64,000 nucleotides of DNA from Branchiibius sp. NY16-3462-2 (GTDB lineage Bacteria; Actinomycetota; Actinomycetes; Actinomycetales; Dermatophilaceae): assembly GCF_001594145.1 (NCBI RefSeq), contig NZ_LVCF01000025.1, forward strand, positions 1 through 64,000. Direction: 5' to 3'. Position numbers and translations under genes: made by a program. Each line of letters starts with the position of its first letter. Position 1 is the stretch's first letter. The notes beneath the pieces were generated by a model. It did not search any database. It was given only the letters and a program-made list of their open reading frames with translations, and was not told the origin of the DNA. Positions 53,483 to 61,714 of the stretch are shown in pieces.

Positions 53483-55114
53483 ATGCCCCGATCCAAATCA
53501 GCTGCGGCAGCGCTTGTCGTCGCAGCTACGCTCCCGTTGCTCAGCCTCGCCGGCACTGCCGACGCCCGCACGACCCCGCGGGTCCCGGACGCTGCCGTCA
53601 AGAGCCTGAGCCAGTTCACCGATCAGTTCCTTACGCCGCGCACCCATTTCACGATGGCCGCTGACGGATCAAGCGGGAAAACCGTTGGTGGAGCAGGCAT
53701 TCCGAACATCGACTCGGTCAAATCGACGATCCGCACCTACTACAACGCGGACGCGACGGGGATCGCGAACAAGACCAGCTCGCCGTACATCAATGAGATG
53801 TCCTCCCTCCTTGGCAAGACGGCCAAGCAGTTGAAGGCGATGTACGCCAAGAGTGCGAAGTCCGGCAAGAAGCCGGCCATCGTCCTGGACGCGGATGACA
53901 CCACGTTGTGGACGTATGACATGGAAGACAACGCCATGCACTTCAACTTCGATCCTGCCCTGCAGGACGTGTGGGTGCAGGGCGAGAAGTTCCCGGCGAC
54001 CCCGGGCATGGTGACCTTCGTCAAGGCGGCACAGAGCGCCGGCTTCGCCATCTTCGGCCTGACCGGTCGCGGCGACAGCCAGAAGGCGGCGACGCTGGGC
54101 AACTTGTCCAAGGTCGGTTACACCGCCTTCAACTCCACCAACTTCTACACGAAATGGGCTGGGGCACAACCGGATTACATCACCTGTGCCGCCGCGAAGT
54201 GCACGACCGTCGAGTACAAGGCGGGCACCCGCAAGCACATCGAGTCCCTGGGTTACGACATCGCCCTGAACGTCGGCGACCAGTTCTCCGACCTGCAGGG
54301 CGGGTACGCCGATCGGTCACTGAAGCTGCCCAACCCCACCTACTACCTGCCCTCCCCTGATCTACCGGGAATGAGCGAGCCGTGGCTGGCGCCGCGCACT
54401 CACTTCACCATGAAGGCAGACGGTTCGAGCGGGAAAACCGTTGGTGGAGCGGGCATTCCGAACATCGACTCGGTGAAGTCGACGATCCGCACCTACTACA
54501 ACGCGGACTCGACGGGGATCGCGAACAAGACCAGCTCGCCGTACATCACGGAGCTGACCCGGCTGACCCAGACGATCAGCCCGGCCCTCAACGCGGCCTG
54601 CGCCCTGGGCTCACGGTTCGGCGCCAAGCCGGCCATCGTGCTCGATGCGGACGACACCACGCTGTGGACGTACGACATGGAGGACAACGCCATGCACTTC
54701 AACTTCGACCCCGCGCTGCAGGACGTGTGGGTGCAGGGCCAGAAGTTCCCGGCGACTCCGGCGATGACCACGCTGGTCAACGCGGCCGACAAGGCCGGCT
54801 GCACACTGATCGGGCTGACCGGTCGCGGTGCGGCCCAGAAGGACGCCACCCTGGGCAACCTGGCCAAGGTGGGTTACACCGGCTTCACCCCGGAGAACTA
54901 CTACACCAAGTGGGCCACGGGTCAGCAGCCGAGCTACATCAACTGCGCGGCCGCCAAGTGCACGACGATCGAGTACAAGTCGCAGACCCGGGCGCACGTG
55001 CAGTCGCAGGGCTACACGATCATCGCCAACTTCGGCGACCAGTTCAGTGACCTGATCGGCGGAAGTGCGCTGGTGCCGGTGAAGTTGCCGAACCCCACGT
55101 ACTACCTGCCGTGA
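53483..55114 (+). CDS. Secreted tandem-domain HAD acid phosphatase
   Basis: This 543-residue protein has a signal peptide (AAALVVAATLPLLSLAGTADA) and two class-B/HAD-type phosphatase domains that are nearly identical. Each has motif I AIVLDADDTTLWTYDMED, motif II FGLTGRG or IGLTGRG, and motif IV NVGDQFSDL or NFGDQFSDL. The DNA duplicates with a 756-nt period (53636-54351 and 54392-55110). Both active sites look intact. It should act on phosphate esters outside the cell. A 20-bp palindromic terminator follows. Confidence 0.88.
   Translation: MPRSKSAAAALVVAATLPLLSLAGTADARTTPRVPDAAVKSLSQFTDQFLTPRTHFTMAADGSSGKTVGGAGIPNIDSVKSTIRTYYNADATGIANKTSSPYINEMSSLLGKTAKQLKAMYAKSAKSGKKPAIVLDADDTTLWTYDMEDNAMHFNFDPALQDVWVQGEKFPATPGMVTFVKAAQSAGFAIFGLTGRGDSQKAATLGNLSKVGYTAFNSTNFYTKWAGAQPDYITCAAAKCTTVEYKAGTRKHIESLGYDIALNVGDQFSDLQGGYADRSLKLPNPTYYLPSPDLPGMSEPWLAPRTHFTMKADGSSGKTVGGAGIPNIDSVKSTIRTYYNADSTGIANKTSSPYITELTRLTQTISPALNAACALGSRFGAKPAIVLDADDTTLWTYDMEDNAMHFNFDPALQDVWVQGQKFPATPAMTTLVNAADKAGCTLIGLTGRGAAQKDATLGNLAKVGYTGFTPENYYTKWATGQQPSYINCAAAKCTTIEYKSQTRAHVQSQGYTIIANFGDQFSDLIGGSALVPVKLPNPTYYLP
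53636..54351 (+). repeat. First copy of an internal tandem duplication
   Basis: This stretch is highly similar to 54392-55110, with long runs of identical bases (for example GGGAAAACCGTTGGTGGAGC in both). The copies are separated by 40 nt and lie within one reading frame, so this is a recent in-frame gene duplication and fusion. Confidence 0.85.
54392..55110 (+). repeat. Second copy of the internal tandem duplication
   Basis: This is the partner of 53636-54351. Divergence is greatest in the middle (the segment after the shared SSPYI, where the first copy has KTAKQLKAMYAKSAKSG and the second TISPALNAACALGSRF) and lowest around the catalytic motifs. Confidence 0.85.
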
Positions 55115-55143
55115 CGCCCCGGAGCCGATAAAGCCCACCACCC

Positions 55144-55200
55144 GGTTTGGTCACCGATTGCCGATTCCGTTGAGCAGGAACGGCAATCGGTGACCAAACC
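55144..55200. terminator. 20-bp palindromic terminator
   Basis: Perfect arms 55144-55163 and 55181-55200 (GGTTTGGTCACCGATTGCCG and complement), with an inner TTCC/GGAA pairing, lie 29 nt past the phosphatase stop. It separates that gene from the iron-transport operon. Confidence 0.8.
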
Positions 55201-55245
55201 CGCGATTCGAAGCACCCCTGCTTGACGCGACTCCCCGACGATGAT

Positions 55246-55264
55246 TTAGGTTAGCCTTGCCTGC
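55246..55264 (+). promoter_or_regulatory. DtxR/IdeR-type iron box
   Basis: TTAGGTTAGCCTTGCCTGC matches the 19-bp DtxR/IdeR consensus at 14 positions, including the whole left half TTAGGTTAG. It lies 42 nt upstream of the first binding-protein gene, where a bound repressor would block transcription under iron-replete conditions. Confidence 0.8.
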
Positions 55265-55305
55265 CTAAAGGCCCCTGTCACCGTTACTCAGGAGATCGCA
55301 TCCGC

Positions 55306-56361
55306 ATGACCGTCTCTCGTCGCGCCGTACTCGGCGCCTTCGGTGCTCTCGGCACCAGCGCGGCCCTCGCCGCGTGCTCGACCGGTTCGACCAGCAGCAG
55401 CTCGCCGTCCGCCACCGGCAGCGGCACGGCCGCCGCCGACGCGGGCGCGTTCCCGGTCTCGATCAAGAACTCGCTGGGCACCGCGACCATCCCGAAGGCT
55501 GCCACCCGCATGGCCACGTTCGGTATCGGCAACGAGGACTACCTCGCCGTGCTCGGTGAAGTCCCGGTCCTGGTCCCCTCCTGGGGCGAGGACGGCAACT
55601 CCCGGGGTTCGACCGACTGGTTCGACGAAGCGGTCAAGAAGCTCGGCAAGGACTACCCGGCGCAGTACAAGCAGGCCGAGTCGCTGCCGATCGATGAGAT
55701 CGCCAAGGCCACCCCGGATCTGCTCTTCGGCCCGTATTCGGGGCTGACCGAGCAGGAATACGCCAAGGCCAGCAAGCTCGCTCCGACCGTCGCCGCCCCG
55801 GGCATCCCCTACGGCACGACCTGGCAGGAAACGCTGAAGATCGCCGGCGAGGCCCTGGGCAAGAAGGACGCAGCCGCGAAGGCACAGGCCGACCTGGAGA
55901 AGCAGGTGGCCGAGGCCGTCGCCAAATACCCCGCGATCAAGGGCAAGACAATCGCTCTGCTGCGCTTCTTCCCCAATGACGCCGGCAAGATCTACAGCAC
56001 CACGACGCTGGACCCGCGCCAAGCCCTGATGCGTGAATTCGGTTTCACCACACCGCAATTCGTCACCGATCTGACCAAGGCCAACCCGAAGGCCTACGGC
56101 GCACCGATCTCCGCCGAGAAGGCCGCCAGCACCATCGACGCTCAGGTCGTGCTCGTGCTCGGCCAGACCGAGTCCGACTTCGACGGCTTGAAGAAGAGCC
56201 CGCTGCTGTCAGCCATTCCGGCCATCAAGAACGGCGCGGTTGTCTACCTCACCACCAGTCAGGACACCAACGCACTCAACAGCCCGACCGTCCTGTCGAT
56301 CCCAGTAGTACTGGAGACCTCCCTGCCGAAACTCGGCGCGGCGGCGGAGAAGGCGAAATGA
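55306..56361 (+). CDS. Iron-siderophore ABC transporter binding lipoprotein 1
   Basis: This 351-residue protein has a twin-arginine lipoprotein signal (SRRAVLGAFGALGTSAALAAC). The FecB/FhuD-like fold is seen in ATRMATFGIGNEDYLAVLGEVPVLVP, LPIDEIAKATPDLLFG and FGFTTPQFVTDL. It should capture a ferric siderophore or haem at the cell surface. It overlaps the second binding-protein gene by 4 nt and is the first gene behind the iron box. Confidence 0.9.
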   Translation: MTVSRRAVLGAFGALGTSAALAACSTGSTSSSSPSATGSGTAAADAGAFPVSIKNSLGTATIPKAATRMATFGIGNEDYLAVLGEVPVLVPSWGEDGNSRGSTDWFDEAVKKLGKDYPAQYKQAESLPIDEIAKATPDLLFGPYSGLTEQEYAKASKLAPTVAAPGIPYGTTWQETLKIAGEALGKKDAAAKAQADLEKQVAEAVAKYPAIKGKTIALLRFFPNDAGKIYSTTTLDPRQALMREFGFTTPQFVTDLTKANPKAYGAPISAEKAASTIDAQVVLVLGQTESDFDGLKKSPLLSAIPAIKNGAVVYLTTSQDTNALNSPTVLSIPVVLETSLPKLGAAAEKAK

Positions 56362-57413
56362 GCGACTACAGCGTCTCCCGGCGCACCCTCCTGAGCGTCC
56401 TTGGTCTCGGTGCGGCTGGCGCCGCGCTCACCGCGTGTTCCACGGGCTCGACCAGTGGTAGCCCGACGACGGGCAGTGCAGCGGGCAGCGCCGACGCGAA
56501 CGCCTTCCCGGTCACCATCAAGCACGCGTTGGGTACGACGACCATCACCAAGGCGCCGACCCGCATCGCGACCGTCGCCGAGACCGACCAGGACATGCTG
56601 GTCAGCCTGGGTGTCCTGCCGATCCTCGTGCCGGCGACCAGTTGGGGTGGCAACGCGCGCAAGTCGACCGATTGGTTCGACGCCGCGGTCGAGAAGCTGG
56701 GCAAGCCGTTCCCGCAGCAGTACAGCGCGGCCGACAAGTTGCCGATCGACGAGATTGCCAAGGCGACCCCCGATCTGATCCTGGCCACCAACTCCGGCAT
56801 CACGGCCGATGAGTACGCCAAGTTGTCCAAAATCGCCCCGACCGTGGCCTACCCCGGGGACGCCTGGGGTACGACGTGGCAACAGTCCCTGCAGATGGTC
56901 GGCCAGGCGGTGGGCAAGAAGTCCGAGGCCGCCACACTGGAGACCCAGACCCAGAAGCTGATCGACGACGCCAAGGCGAAGTACCCGGCGATCCAGGGCA
57001 AGACGGCCACGTGGCTCTACCTCGACCCGACCAGCAACGCCAGCTTCAGCGTCTATCTCCCGCTGGACAACCGGCCGCGGATGTTGAACGAATTCGGTTT
57101 CACCACACCGGCGTTCGTTGACACGCTGCAGACCGCGAACAGGGGCAAGTTCTACGCCGATGTGTCCGCGGAGAAGGCGGGCACGGCCGATGCGGACGTT
57201 GCGGTGTTCTATGTCACCGCAGCCGGCGACGTCGACAAGATCAAGGCCGACAAACTGCTCAGTCAGATCCCGTCGGTGAAGTCAGACACCTACGTGGCGG
57301 CAGCCGACAATGCGATCTCGCTGACGATGGGTGTGCCGACGACGCTGAGCATCCCGGTCGCCATCGAGAAGTTCGTCCCTGACCTGGCGAAGGCGGCGGC
57401 GAAGGTCTCGTGA
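56358..57413 (+). CDS. Iron-siderophore ABC transporter binding lipoprotein 2
   Basis: This 351-residue paralogue of the preceding protein has the same length, a Tat lipoprotein signal (SRRTLLSVLGLGAAGAALTAC), and parallel segments such as TRIATVAETDQDMLVSLGVLPILVP and LPIDEIAKATPDLILA. Two binding proteins for one permease pair suggest two ligands. It overlaps its neighbours by 4 nt on both sides. Confidence 0.9.
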   Translation: MSDYSVSRRTLLSVLGLGAAGAALTACSTGSTSGSPTTGSAAGSADANAFPVTIKHALGTTTITKAPTRIATVAETDQDMLVSLGVLPILVPATSWGGNARKSTDWFDAAVEKLGKPFPQQYSAADKLPIDEIAKATPDLILATNSGITADEYAKLSKIAPTVAYPGDAWGTTWQQSLQMVGQAVGKKSEAATLETQTQKLIDDAKAKYPAIQGKTATWLYLDPTSNASFSVYLPLDNRPRMLNEFGFTTPAFVDTLQTANRGKFYADVSAEKAGTADADVAVFYVTAAGDVDKIKADKLLSQIPSVKSDTYVAAADNAISLTMGVPTTLSIPVAIEKFVPDLAKAAAKVS

Positions 57414-58405
57414 CCAAACGTTCCACCGTGGCCGTGACGGTCAGCATCCTGATGCTGGCCGTCACCGTCATGTTGTCCCTGGCCATCGGTGCACAGTCGT
57501 TGTCGCCGATCGAGGTGATCAAAGCGATCTTCGGCGGCAGTACCGCCGAGGTGCAGGCGATCGTGCAGTCCCGCGAATCGCGCACCCTGATGGGCCTGAT
57601 CGTCGGCATCGCGATCGCCCTGTCCGGTGCGGCGATGCAGGGCATCACCCGTAACCCGTTGGCCGACCCCGGTCTGCTCGGCGTGGACTCCGGTGCCGCC
57701 CTGGCCGTCGTGATCGGGCTGACCACCGGGATCGCGACCAGTCAGTTGTCGTTCGTCCTTCTCGCCCTCCTGGGCGCCTCGATCGCGGCGGTCCTGGTCT
57801 ATCTGATTTCCTCGGCCGGGGCCCGCGGACCGGACCCGGTCACGATGGTGCTGGCGGGCGCCGCGATGGGCGCCGCAGCCACCGGTCTGGTCGCCGGACT
57901 ATTGGTCACCCACCAGGGTGCCCTGGACATCTACCGGTTCTGGTCCGTGGGCTCGATCGGGGGCCGTGACGTGGCCGCCGTCCTGCCGGCCACGCTGCCC
58001 TTCCTGATCGTCGGCGCGTTAATCGTCTTCGCCGGTGCACCGGCCCTCAACGCACTCGCCCTCGGCGACGAGATGGCGACCACCCTGGGGCACAACGTCC
58101 TGCGGGCGCGGGCCATCATCGCCCTGGGCGCCGTCCTGCTGGCTGCCGGTGCCACCTCGATCGCCGGGCCGATCGCTTTCGTGGGGTTGGTGATTCCGCA
58201 CTTCGCACGCATCCTGCGAGGCCCGGACTACCGATCCATCCTGCCGCTGTGCGTCATCCTCGGACCGGTGATCCTGCTGGTCGCGGACATCGCCGGCCGC
58301 GTCGTCTCACCGCCGGGTGAAGTGTCCGCCGGCATCCTGACCGCAGTGGTCGGCGTGCCCGTACTGATCTACCTCGTGCGTCGTCCGGGGGTGGTTGTCG
58401 CATGA
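57410..58405 (+). CDS. FecCD-type iron-siderophore permease 1
   Basis: This 331-residue permease has about nine helices with FecCD signatures: RTLMGLIVGIAIALSGAAMQGITRNPLADPGLLGV and AGPIAFVGLVIPHFARILRGPDYR. It starts at a GTG overlapping the previous stop. It pairs with the next gene to form the membrane channel. Confidence 0.93.
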   Translation: MTKRSTVAVTVSILMLAVTVMLSLAIGAQSLSPIEVIKAIFGGSTAEVQAIVQSRESRTLMGLIVGIAIALSGAAMQGITRNPLADPGLLGVDSGAALAVVIGLTTGIATSQLSFVLLALLGASIAAVLVYLISSAGARGPDPVTMVLAGAAMGAAATGLVAGLLVTHQGALDIYRFWSVGSIGGRDVAAVLPATLPFLIVGALIVFAGAPALNALALGDEMATTLGHNVLRARAIIALGAVLLAAGATSIAGPIAFVGLVIPHFARILRGPDYRSILPLCVILGPVILLVADIAGRVVSPPGEVSAGILTAVVGVPVLIYLVRRPGVVVA

Positions 58406-59460
58406 CGTTGCTGTCGCAGGAGATCCGACCCGAGTCGATCGAGAAGGTGCGCTCGACCCGCAAACGGGTGACTCGGCGTACGTCGATCGTCCTGACTGTG
58501 GTCATCCTCATCTGGTTCGGGCTGTTTGCCGCCCGGGTGCTCCTCGGGGACTTCACCATCACCATCCCGGATTTCTTCCGGATCGCCTTCGGCGGCGCGC
58601 AGATGCCACCGGCGACGTTCATCCTGATGGAGTCCAAACTGCCTGCGGCCGTGGCGGGTACGCTCGCCGGTCTGGCGTTCGGAGCCAGTGGTTCCGCCTT
58701 CCAGACGATGCTGCGCAACCCGCTGGCCAGCCCTGACGTCCTCGGGGTGACCCTCGGCTCTTCTGCCGCAGCGGTTTTCGCGCTGGTGGTCCTGGGCTGG
58801 TCGGGCCTGTCCATGTCGCTGGCCGCGTTGCTCGGCGGAATGTTCGTAGCCGCCGCGATCAACCTGCTGGCCGGACGGGACTCCGCCGCGACGTACCGGA
58901 TGATCCTGATCGGCATCGGCATCTCGGCCGGCCTGTCCTCCTTCATCCAGTGGATGTTGCAGCGCACCAGCATCTACCGGGCACAGGATGCGATGGTCTG
59001 GCTCACCGGCAGTCTCTCGGTCATCCCGTGGGACGGTGTGCTGCGCCTGGCGATCACCGTCGCTGTGCTGCTGCCGCTGCTGGTGGCCTCGCTCAACGGT
59101 CTGCGGCTGCTCGAACTCGGTGACGACACCGCACTGGCGTTGGGCCTCAACGCCGCTCGGTTGCGGCTGACCGTGAGTGTCCTCGTGGTCATCCTGTGCG
59201 CGATGGCCACGTCGGTGACCGGTCCCATCGCATTCATCGGGTTGCTGTCCGGTCCGATCGCCCGCCGGTTGTGCGGCGGACGGCCCAACATCCTGGTGGC
59301 GGCGTTCGTGGGAGCCGCGACCGTGGTGGGGGCCGACTACATCGGCACCTATCTGATCCCCAACACCAACCTGCCAGTGGGCGTCATCACGGGTATCGCA
59401 GGTGCTCCCGTGCTGATCTTCCTGCTGCTGAAGTCGAGAGCGACGATCAAGGATGGCTGA
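58402..59460 (+). CDS. FecCD-type iron-siderophore permease 2
   Basis: This 352-residue permease has AAVAGTLAGLAFGASGSAFQTMLRNPLASPDVLGV and TGPIAFIGLLSGPIARRLCGG, the second FecCD partner. An N-terminal charged stretch precedes the first helix. The stop overlaps the ATPase start by 8 nt. Confidence 0.93.
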   Translation: MTLLSQEIRPESIEKVRSTRKRVTRRTSIVLTVVILIWFGLFAARVLLGDFTITIPDFFRIAFGGAQMPPATFILMESKLPAAVAGTLAGLAFGASGSAFQTMLRNPLASPDVLGVTLGSSAAAVFALVVLGWSGLSMSLAALLGGMFVAAAINLLAGRDSAATYRMILIGIGISAGLSSFIQWMLQRTSIYRAQDAMVWLTGSLSVIPWDGVLRLAITVAVLLPLLVASLNGLRLLELGDDTALALGLNAARLRLTVSVLVVILCAMATSVTGPIAFIGLLSGPIARRLCGGRPNILVAAFVGAATVVGADYIGTYLIPNTNLPVGVITGIAGAPVLIFLLLKSRATIKDG

Positions 59461-60274
59461 GCTGACTGCCCTTCCCGTGACCACCAGCCGGTTGTCGGCG
59501 TCCGGGGTGAGCCTCGGGTACGACGACCGGCGGGTCATCGAGGACCTCACCTTCGCGCTGCCGGATGGTGAGATCACTGCCATCGTGGGCGCCAACGGCT
59601 GCGGCAAGTCCACACTGTTGCGCGGCCTGACCCGGTTGCTCAAGCCCACCGCAGGCTCAGTTGTGCTGGACGGCAAAGACATTCACGCGATGTCGGGCAA
59701 GGAGGTCGCCCGCACGGTGGCCCTGCTGCCGCAGTCGCCGCTGGCTCCCGAGGGCATCACGGTCACCGAGTTGGTCAGCCGCGGCCGGCACCCGTACCAC
59801 GGGATGTTCAAGCAGTGGTCAGCCGCTGATGAGCGTGCGGTCACCGAGGCGCTCGAAGTGACCGGCACCGTTGATATGGCCGACCGGGCCGTCGCCGAGT
59901 TGTCCGGCGGCCAACGGCAGCGGGTCTGGATCGCGATGGTGCTGGCCCAGCAGACCGACCTGCTCCTCCTGGATGAGCCCACCTCCGCCCTGGACATCGC
60001 GCATGCGGTCGACGTGCTGGATCTGGTGACCGAGCTCAATCGCGACCGTGGGACGACGGTGGCGATGGTCCTGCACGACCTCAACCTGGCGGCGCGCTAC
60101 GCAACCCATCTGGTCGCCGTACACAAGGGCTCGATCGTCGCCCAGGGGGCGCCCGCCGATGTGGTCAACCCCGAGGTCGTCGAGCAGGTCTTCGGGATCG
60201 CCGCCCAGGTCATCTCCGACCCGGTCTCCGGGACCCCGCTGATCATCCCGATCGGCCGGCACCACCGCCGCTGA
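59453..60274 (+). CDS. Iron-siderophore ABC transporter ATP-binding protein
   Basis: This 273-residue ATPase has Walker A GANGCGKSTL, the signature LSGGQRQRVWIAMVLAQ, Walker B LLLLDEPTSALD and the switch His in MVLHDLN. It is the FecE/FhuC type and completes the five-gene operon. A palindromic hairpin follows. Confidence 0.95.
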   Translation: MAELTALPVTTSRLSASGVSLGYDDRRVIEDLTFALPDGEITAIVGANGCGKSTLLRGLTRLLKPTAGSVVLDGKDIHAMSGKEVARTVALLPQSPLAPEGITVTELVSRGRHPYHGMFKQWSAADERAVTEALEVTGTVDMADRAVAELSGGQRQRVWIAMVLAQQTDLLLLDEPTSALDIAHAVDVLDLVTELNRDRGTTVAMVLHDLNLAARYATHLVAVHKGSIVAQGAPADVVNPEVVEQVFGIAAQVISDPVSGTPLIIPIGRHHRR

Positions 60275-60318
60275 CGTCGCGCCTTCCGACCCCGACCCCG
60301 CCGGCCGACTTCCTTTTC

Positions 60319-60377
60319 GGGTTCGGATACGCATGGCGTGTTCGCGTCGCCCAAACCAGCCATTCGCACCCAAACCC
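60319..60377. terminator. Imperfect palindrome after the iron-transport operon
   Basis: Arms 60319-60342 and 60354-60377 pair with several G-T or mismatched positions. The left arm contains GGTTCGGATACGCATGGC, related to the repeats at 45774 and 49462. Confidence 0.65.
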
Positions 60378-60419
60378 ATCACGAACTGAGCATGCGCGTG
60401 GATGTCGTGTCATGAAAAG

Positions 60420-60448
60420 TTGACACGATCCTAGGTGTCAAGTAATCT
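60420..60448 (+). promoter_or_regulatory. Consensus promoter with overlapping palindrome
   Basis: TTGACA (60420-60425) and TAATCT (60443-60448) are 17 nt apart. The palindrome TTGACAC-N8-GTGTCAA (60420-60441) covers the -35 and spacer. The expected transcription start coincides with the ATG at 60456, with no ribosome-binding site, so the transcript is probably leaderless. Confidence 0.8.
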
Positions 60449-60455
60449 TCACATC

Positions 60456-60683
60456 ATGAGCGACCAGCAGACTCCGAGCAACGAACTCAGCGACGCTGCG
60501 CAGCAGGCCACGAGCCTGGACCCACGCACCGGATTGACCGCTGTGCGGGCACTGCGCGAACTCGCCGATCGCCTCGAGCAGGTCCAGGTCGCTAGCGCCC
60601 GCTCCCAAGGGTGGAGCTGGCAGGCCATCGCCGACGTGCTGCAGGTCAGCCGCCAGGCGGTGCATCAGAAGCACTCGCAGTGA
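60456..60683 (+). CDS. Small helix-turn-helix protein next to Clp-N gene
   Basis: This 75-residue protein ends with the helix-turn-helix WSWQAIADVLQVSRQAVHQKHSQ, preceded by a helix LTAVRALRELADRLEQVQVASAR. Such small proteins commonly precede Clp-N-domain genes in actinobacteria. It likely binds the palindrome in its own promoter and controls both genes; this is inference. The next gene begins 32 nt downstream. Confidence 0.82.
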   Translation: MSDQQTPSNELSDAAQQATSLDPRTGLTAVRALRELADRLEQVQVASARSQGWSWQAIADVLQVSRQAVHQKHSQ

Positions 60684-60715
60684 GTGCCTCCCCACAACTT
60701 TTCAAGGAGAACCAC

Positions 60716-61642
60716 ATGTTCAACCGTTTCGATACTGAAACCCGGATCGCCGTCATGCAGGCGATCGACGAGGCCCGCACGCTGGGCCACGACCAGGTGG
60801 GCACCGACCACCTGCTGCTCGGCCTGTTGGCCAACGTCCGCGGTGACGCGGCTCGTGCGCTGATGCAGGCCGGTCTGGATTTCCCGACTGCCGAGGCAGC
60901 CGTGATCGCCTACCACGAAGCCAACCCGTCCCCTGCCCCGGAGGCCGAATCCGCCTCGGACGATGAGGAATTGGACGACGACCTGGCGGCCGACCGTGAA
61001 GCGCTGGCTGCCGTGGGCATCGACCTGGACTCCGTCCGGAACGCCGTACGCCGACGCTTCGGCACCGATATCGCCGACGGCTGGGGCGGTGGCCGGCGGG
61101 GCGACGGTTTCGGCCCGCGCGGTCGTGGCCGCGGTCGGCGTGGCCCGCGCAGCGAGCGCCTCGGCCCGATGCGCCGGTTCAGCCCCGAACTGCGCGAGGT
61201 GGTGACCACGCTGATGCACGAGGCGAGAATGGACTTCGCGCAGAGCCGGCTCGACGATGCGCAGGAGCGTCTGAACGAGGAGCGCGAGGCCGGTCCCCGC
61301 GACTTCAGCGAGGAGGGCCCCCGCGGTCCTCGTGGCGAGCGCGGTCCTCGTGGCCGCGGACACCACGGCCACCACCGGTTCGCACCGGGCGGCCCCCGGG
61401 AGGGAATGCGGCCGGGTCCGGGCGAGTGGGGTTTCGGCCCCGGCGAGTTCGGCGGGCGTGGCCCGGGCGAGTTCGGCGGGCGTGGCCCGGGTCGCGGCGG
61501 ACGCCGTGGATTCGGCGGCCCGCAACTGAGCGCCGACAAGGTGTTGGTCGCTCTGCTTCAGTCCGACGATCCGGCCCTGAGCGCCGTACTCGCTCAGATC
61601 GACCGCGACGCGGTCATCACCGCAGTCACCGCCAACGCCTGA
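60716..61642 (+). CDS. Clp N-terminal-domain protein with Gly/Arg-rich insertion
   Basis: This 308-residue protein starts after AAGGAGA. A first Clp-N repeat (TRIAVMQAIDEARTLGHDQVGTDHLLLGLL) is followed by an acidic stretch and a basic Gly/Arg run. A second repeat seems split: FSPELREVVTTLMHEAR comes before the long Arg/Gly/Pro-rich insert, and LSADKVLVALLQSDDPALSAVLAQI after it. There are no ATPase motifs, so it is not ClpA or ClpC. The 24-nt unit encoding GEFGGRGP is tandemly repeated. It may be a stress or adaptor protein. Confidence 0.82.
   Translation: MFNRFDTETRIAVMQAIDEARTLGHDQVGTDHLLLGLLANVRGDAARALMQAGLDFPTAEAAVIAYHEANPSPAPEAESASDDEELDDDLAADREALAAVGIDLDSVRNAVRRRFGTDIADGWGGGRRGDGFGPRGRGRGRRGPRSERLGPMRRFSPELREVVTTLMHEARMDFAQSRLDDAQERLNEEREAGPRDFSEEGPRGPRGERGPRGRGHHGHHRFAPGGPREGMRPGPGEWGFGPGEFGGRGPGEFGGRGPGRGGRRGFGGPQLSADKVLVALLQSDDPALSAVLAQIDRDAVITAVTANA
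61442..61489 (+). repeat. 24-nt tandem repeat encoding GEFGGRGP
   Basis: Two identical 24-nt units (61442-61465 and 61466-61489) lie in the Gly/Arg-rich region of the Clp-N protein. Slippage here could alter the length of the disordered insert. Confidence 0.8.
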
Positions 61643-61667
61643 TCAACCGGGCGCTGTTGGCCCACCC

Positions 61668-61710
61668 AGTCCGGGGGCTTCATGACCACGAGTCATGGAG
61701 CCCCCGGACT
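61668..61710. terminator. Bidirectional terminator between Clp-N and corA genes
   Basis: Inverted repeat 61668-61686 / 61692-61710 (19 bp, one mismatch, 5-nt loop), containing AGTCCGGGGGCT, lies between convergent genes. Confidence 0.8.
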
Positions 61711-61714
61711 CGTG

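Noticed and set aside
55306..57413. The two binding-protein genes as an assembly duplication
   Set aside because: The copies are clearly diverged in sequence along their whole length, so they are real paralogues.
61438..61500. CRISPR-like short repeats
   Set aside because: There are only two direct 24-nt units without spacers, and they are in frame within a coding sequence.
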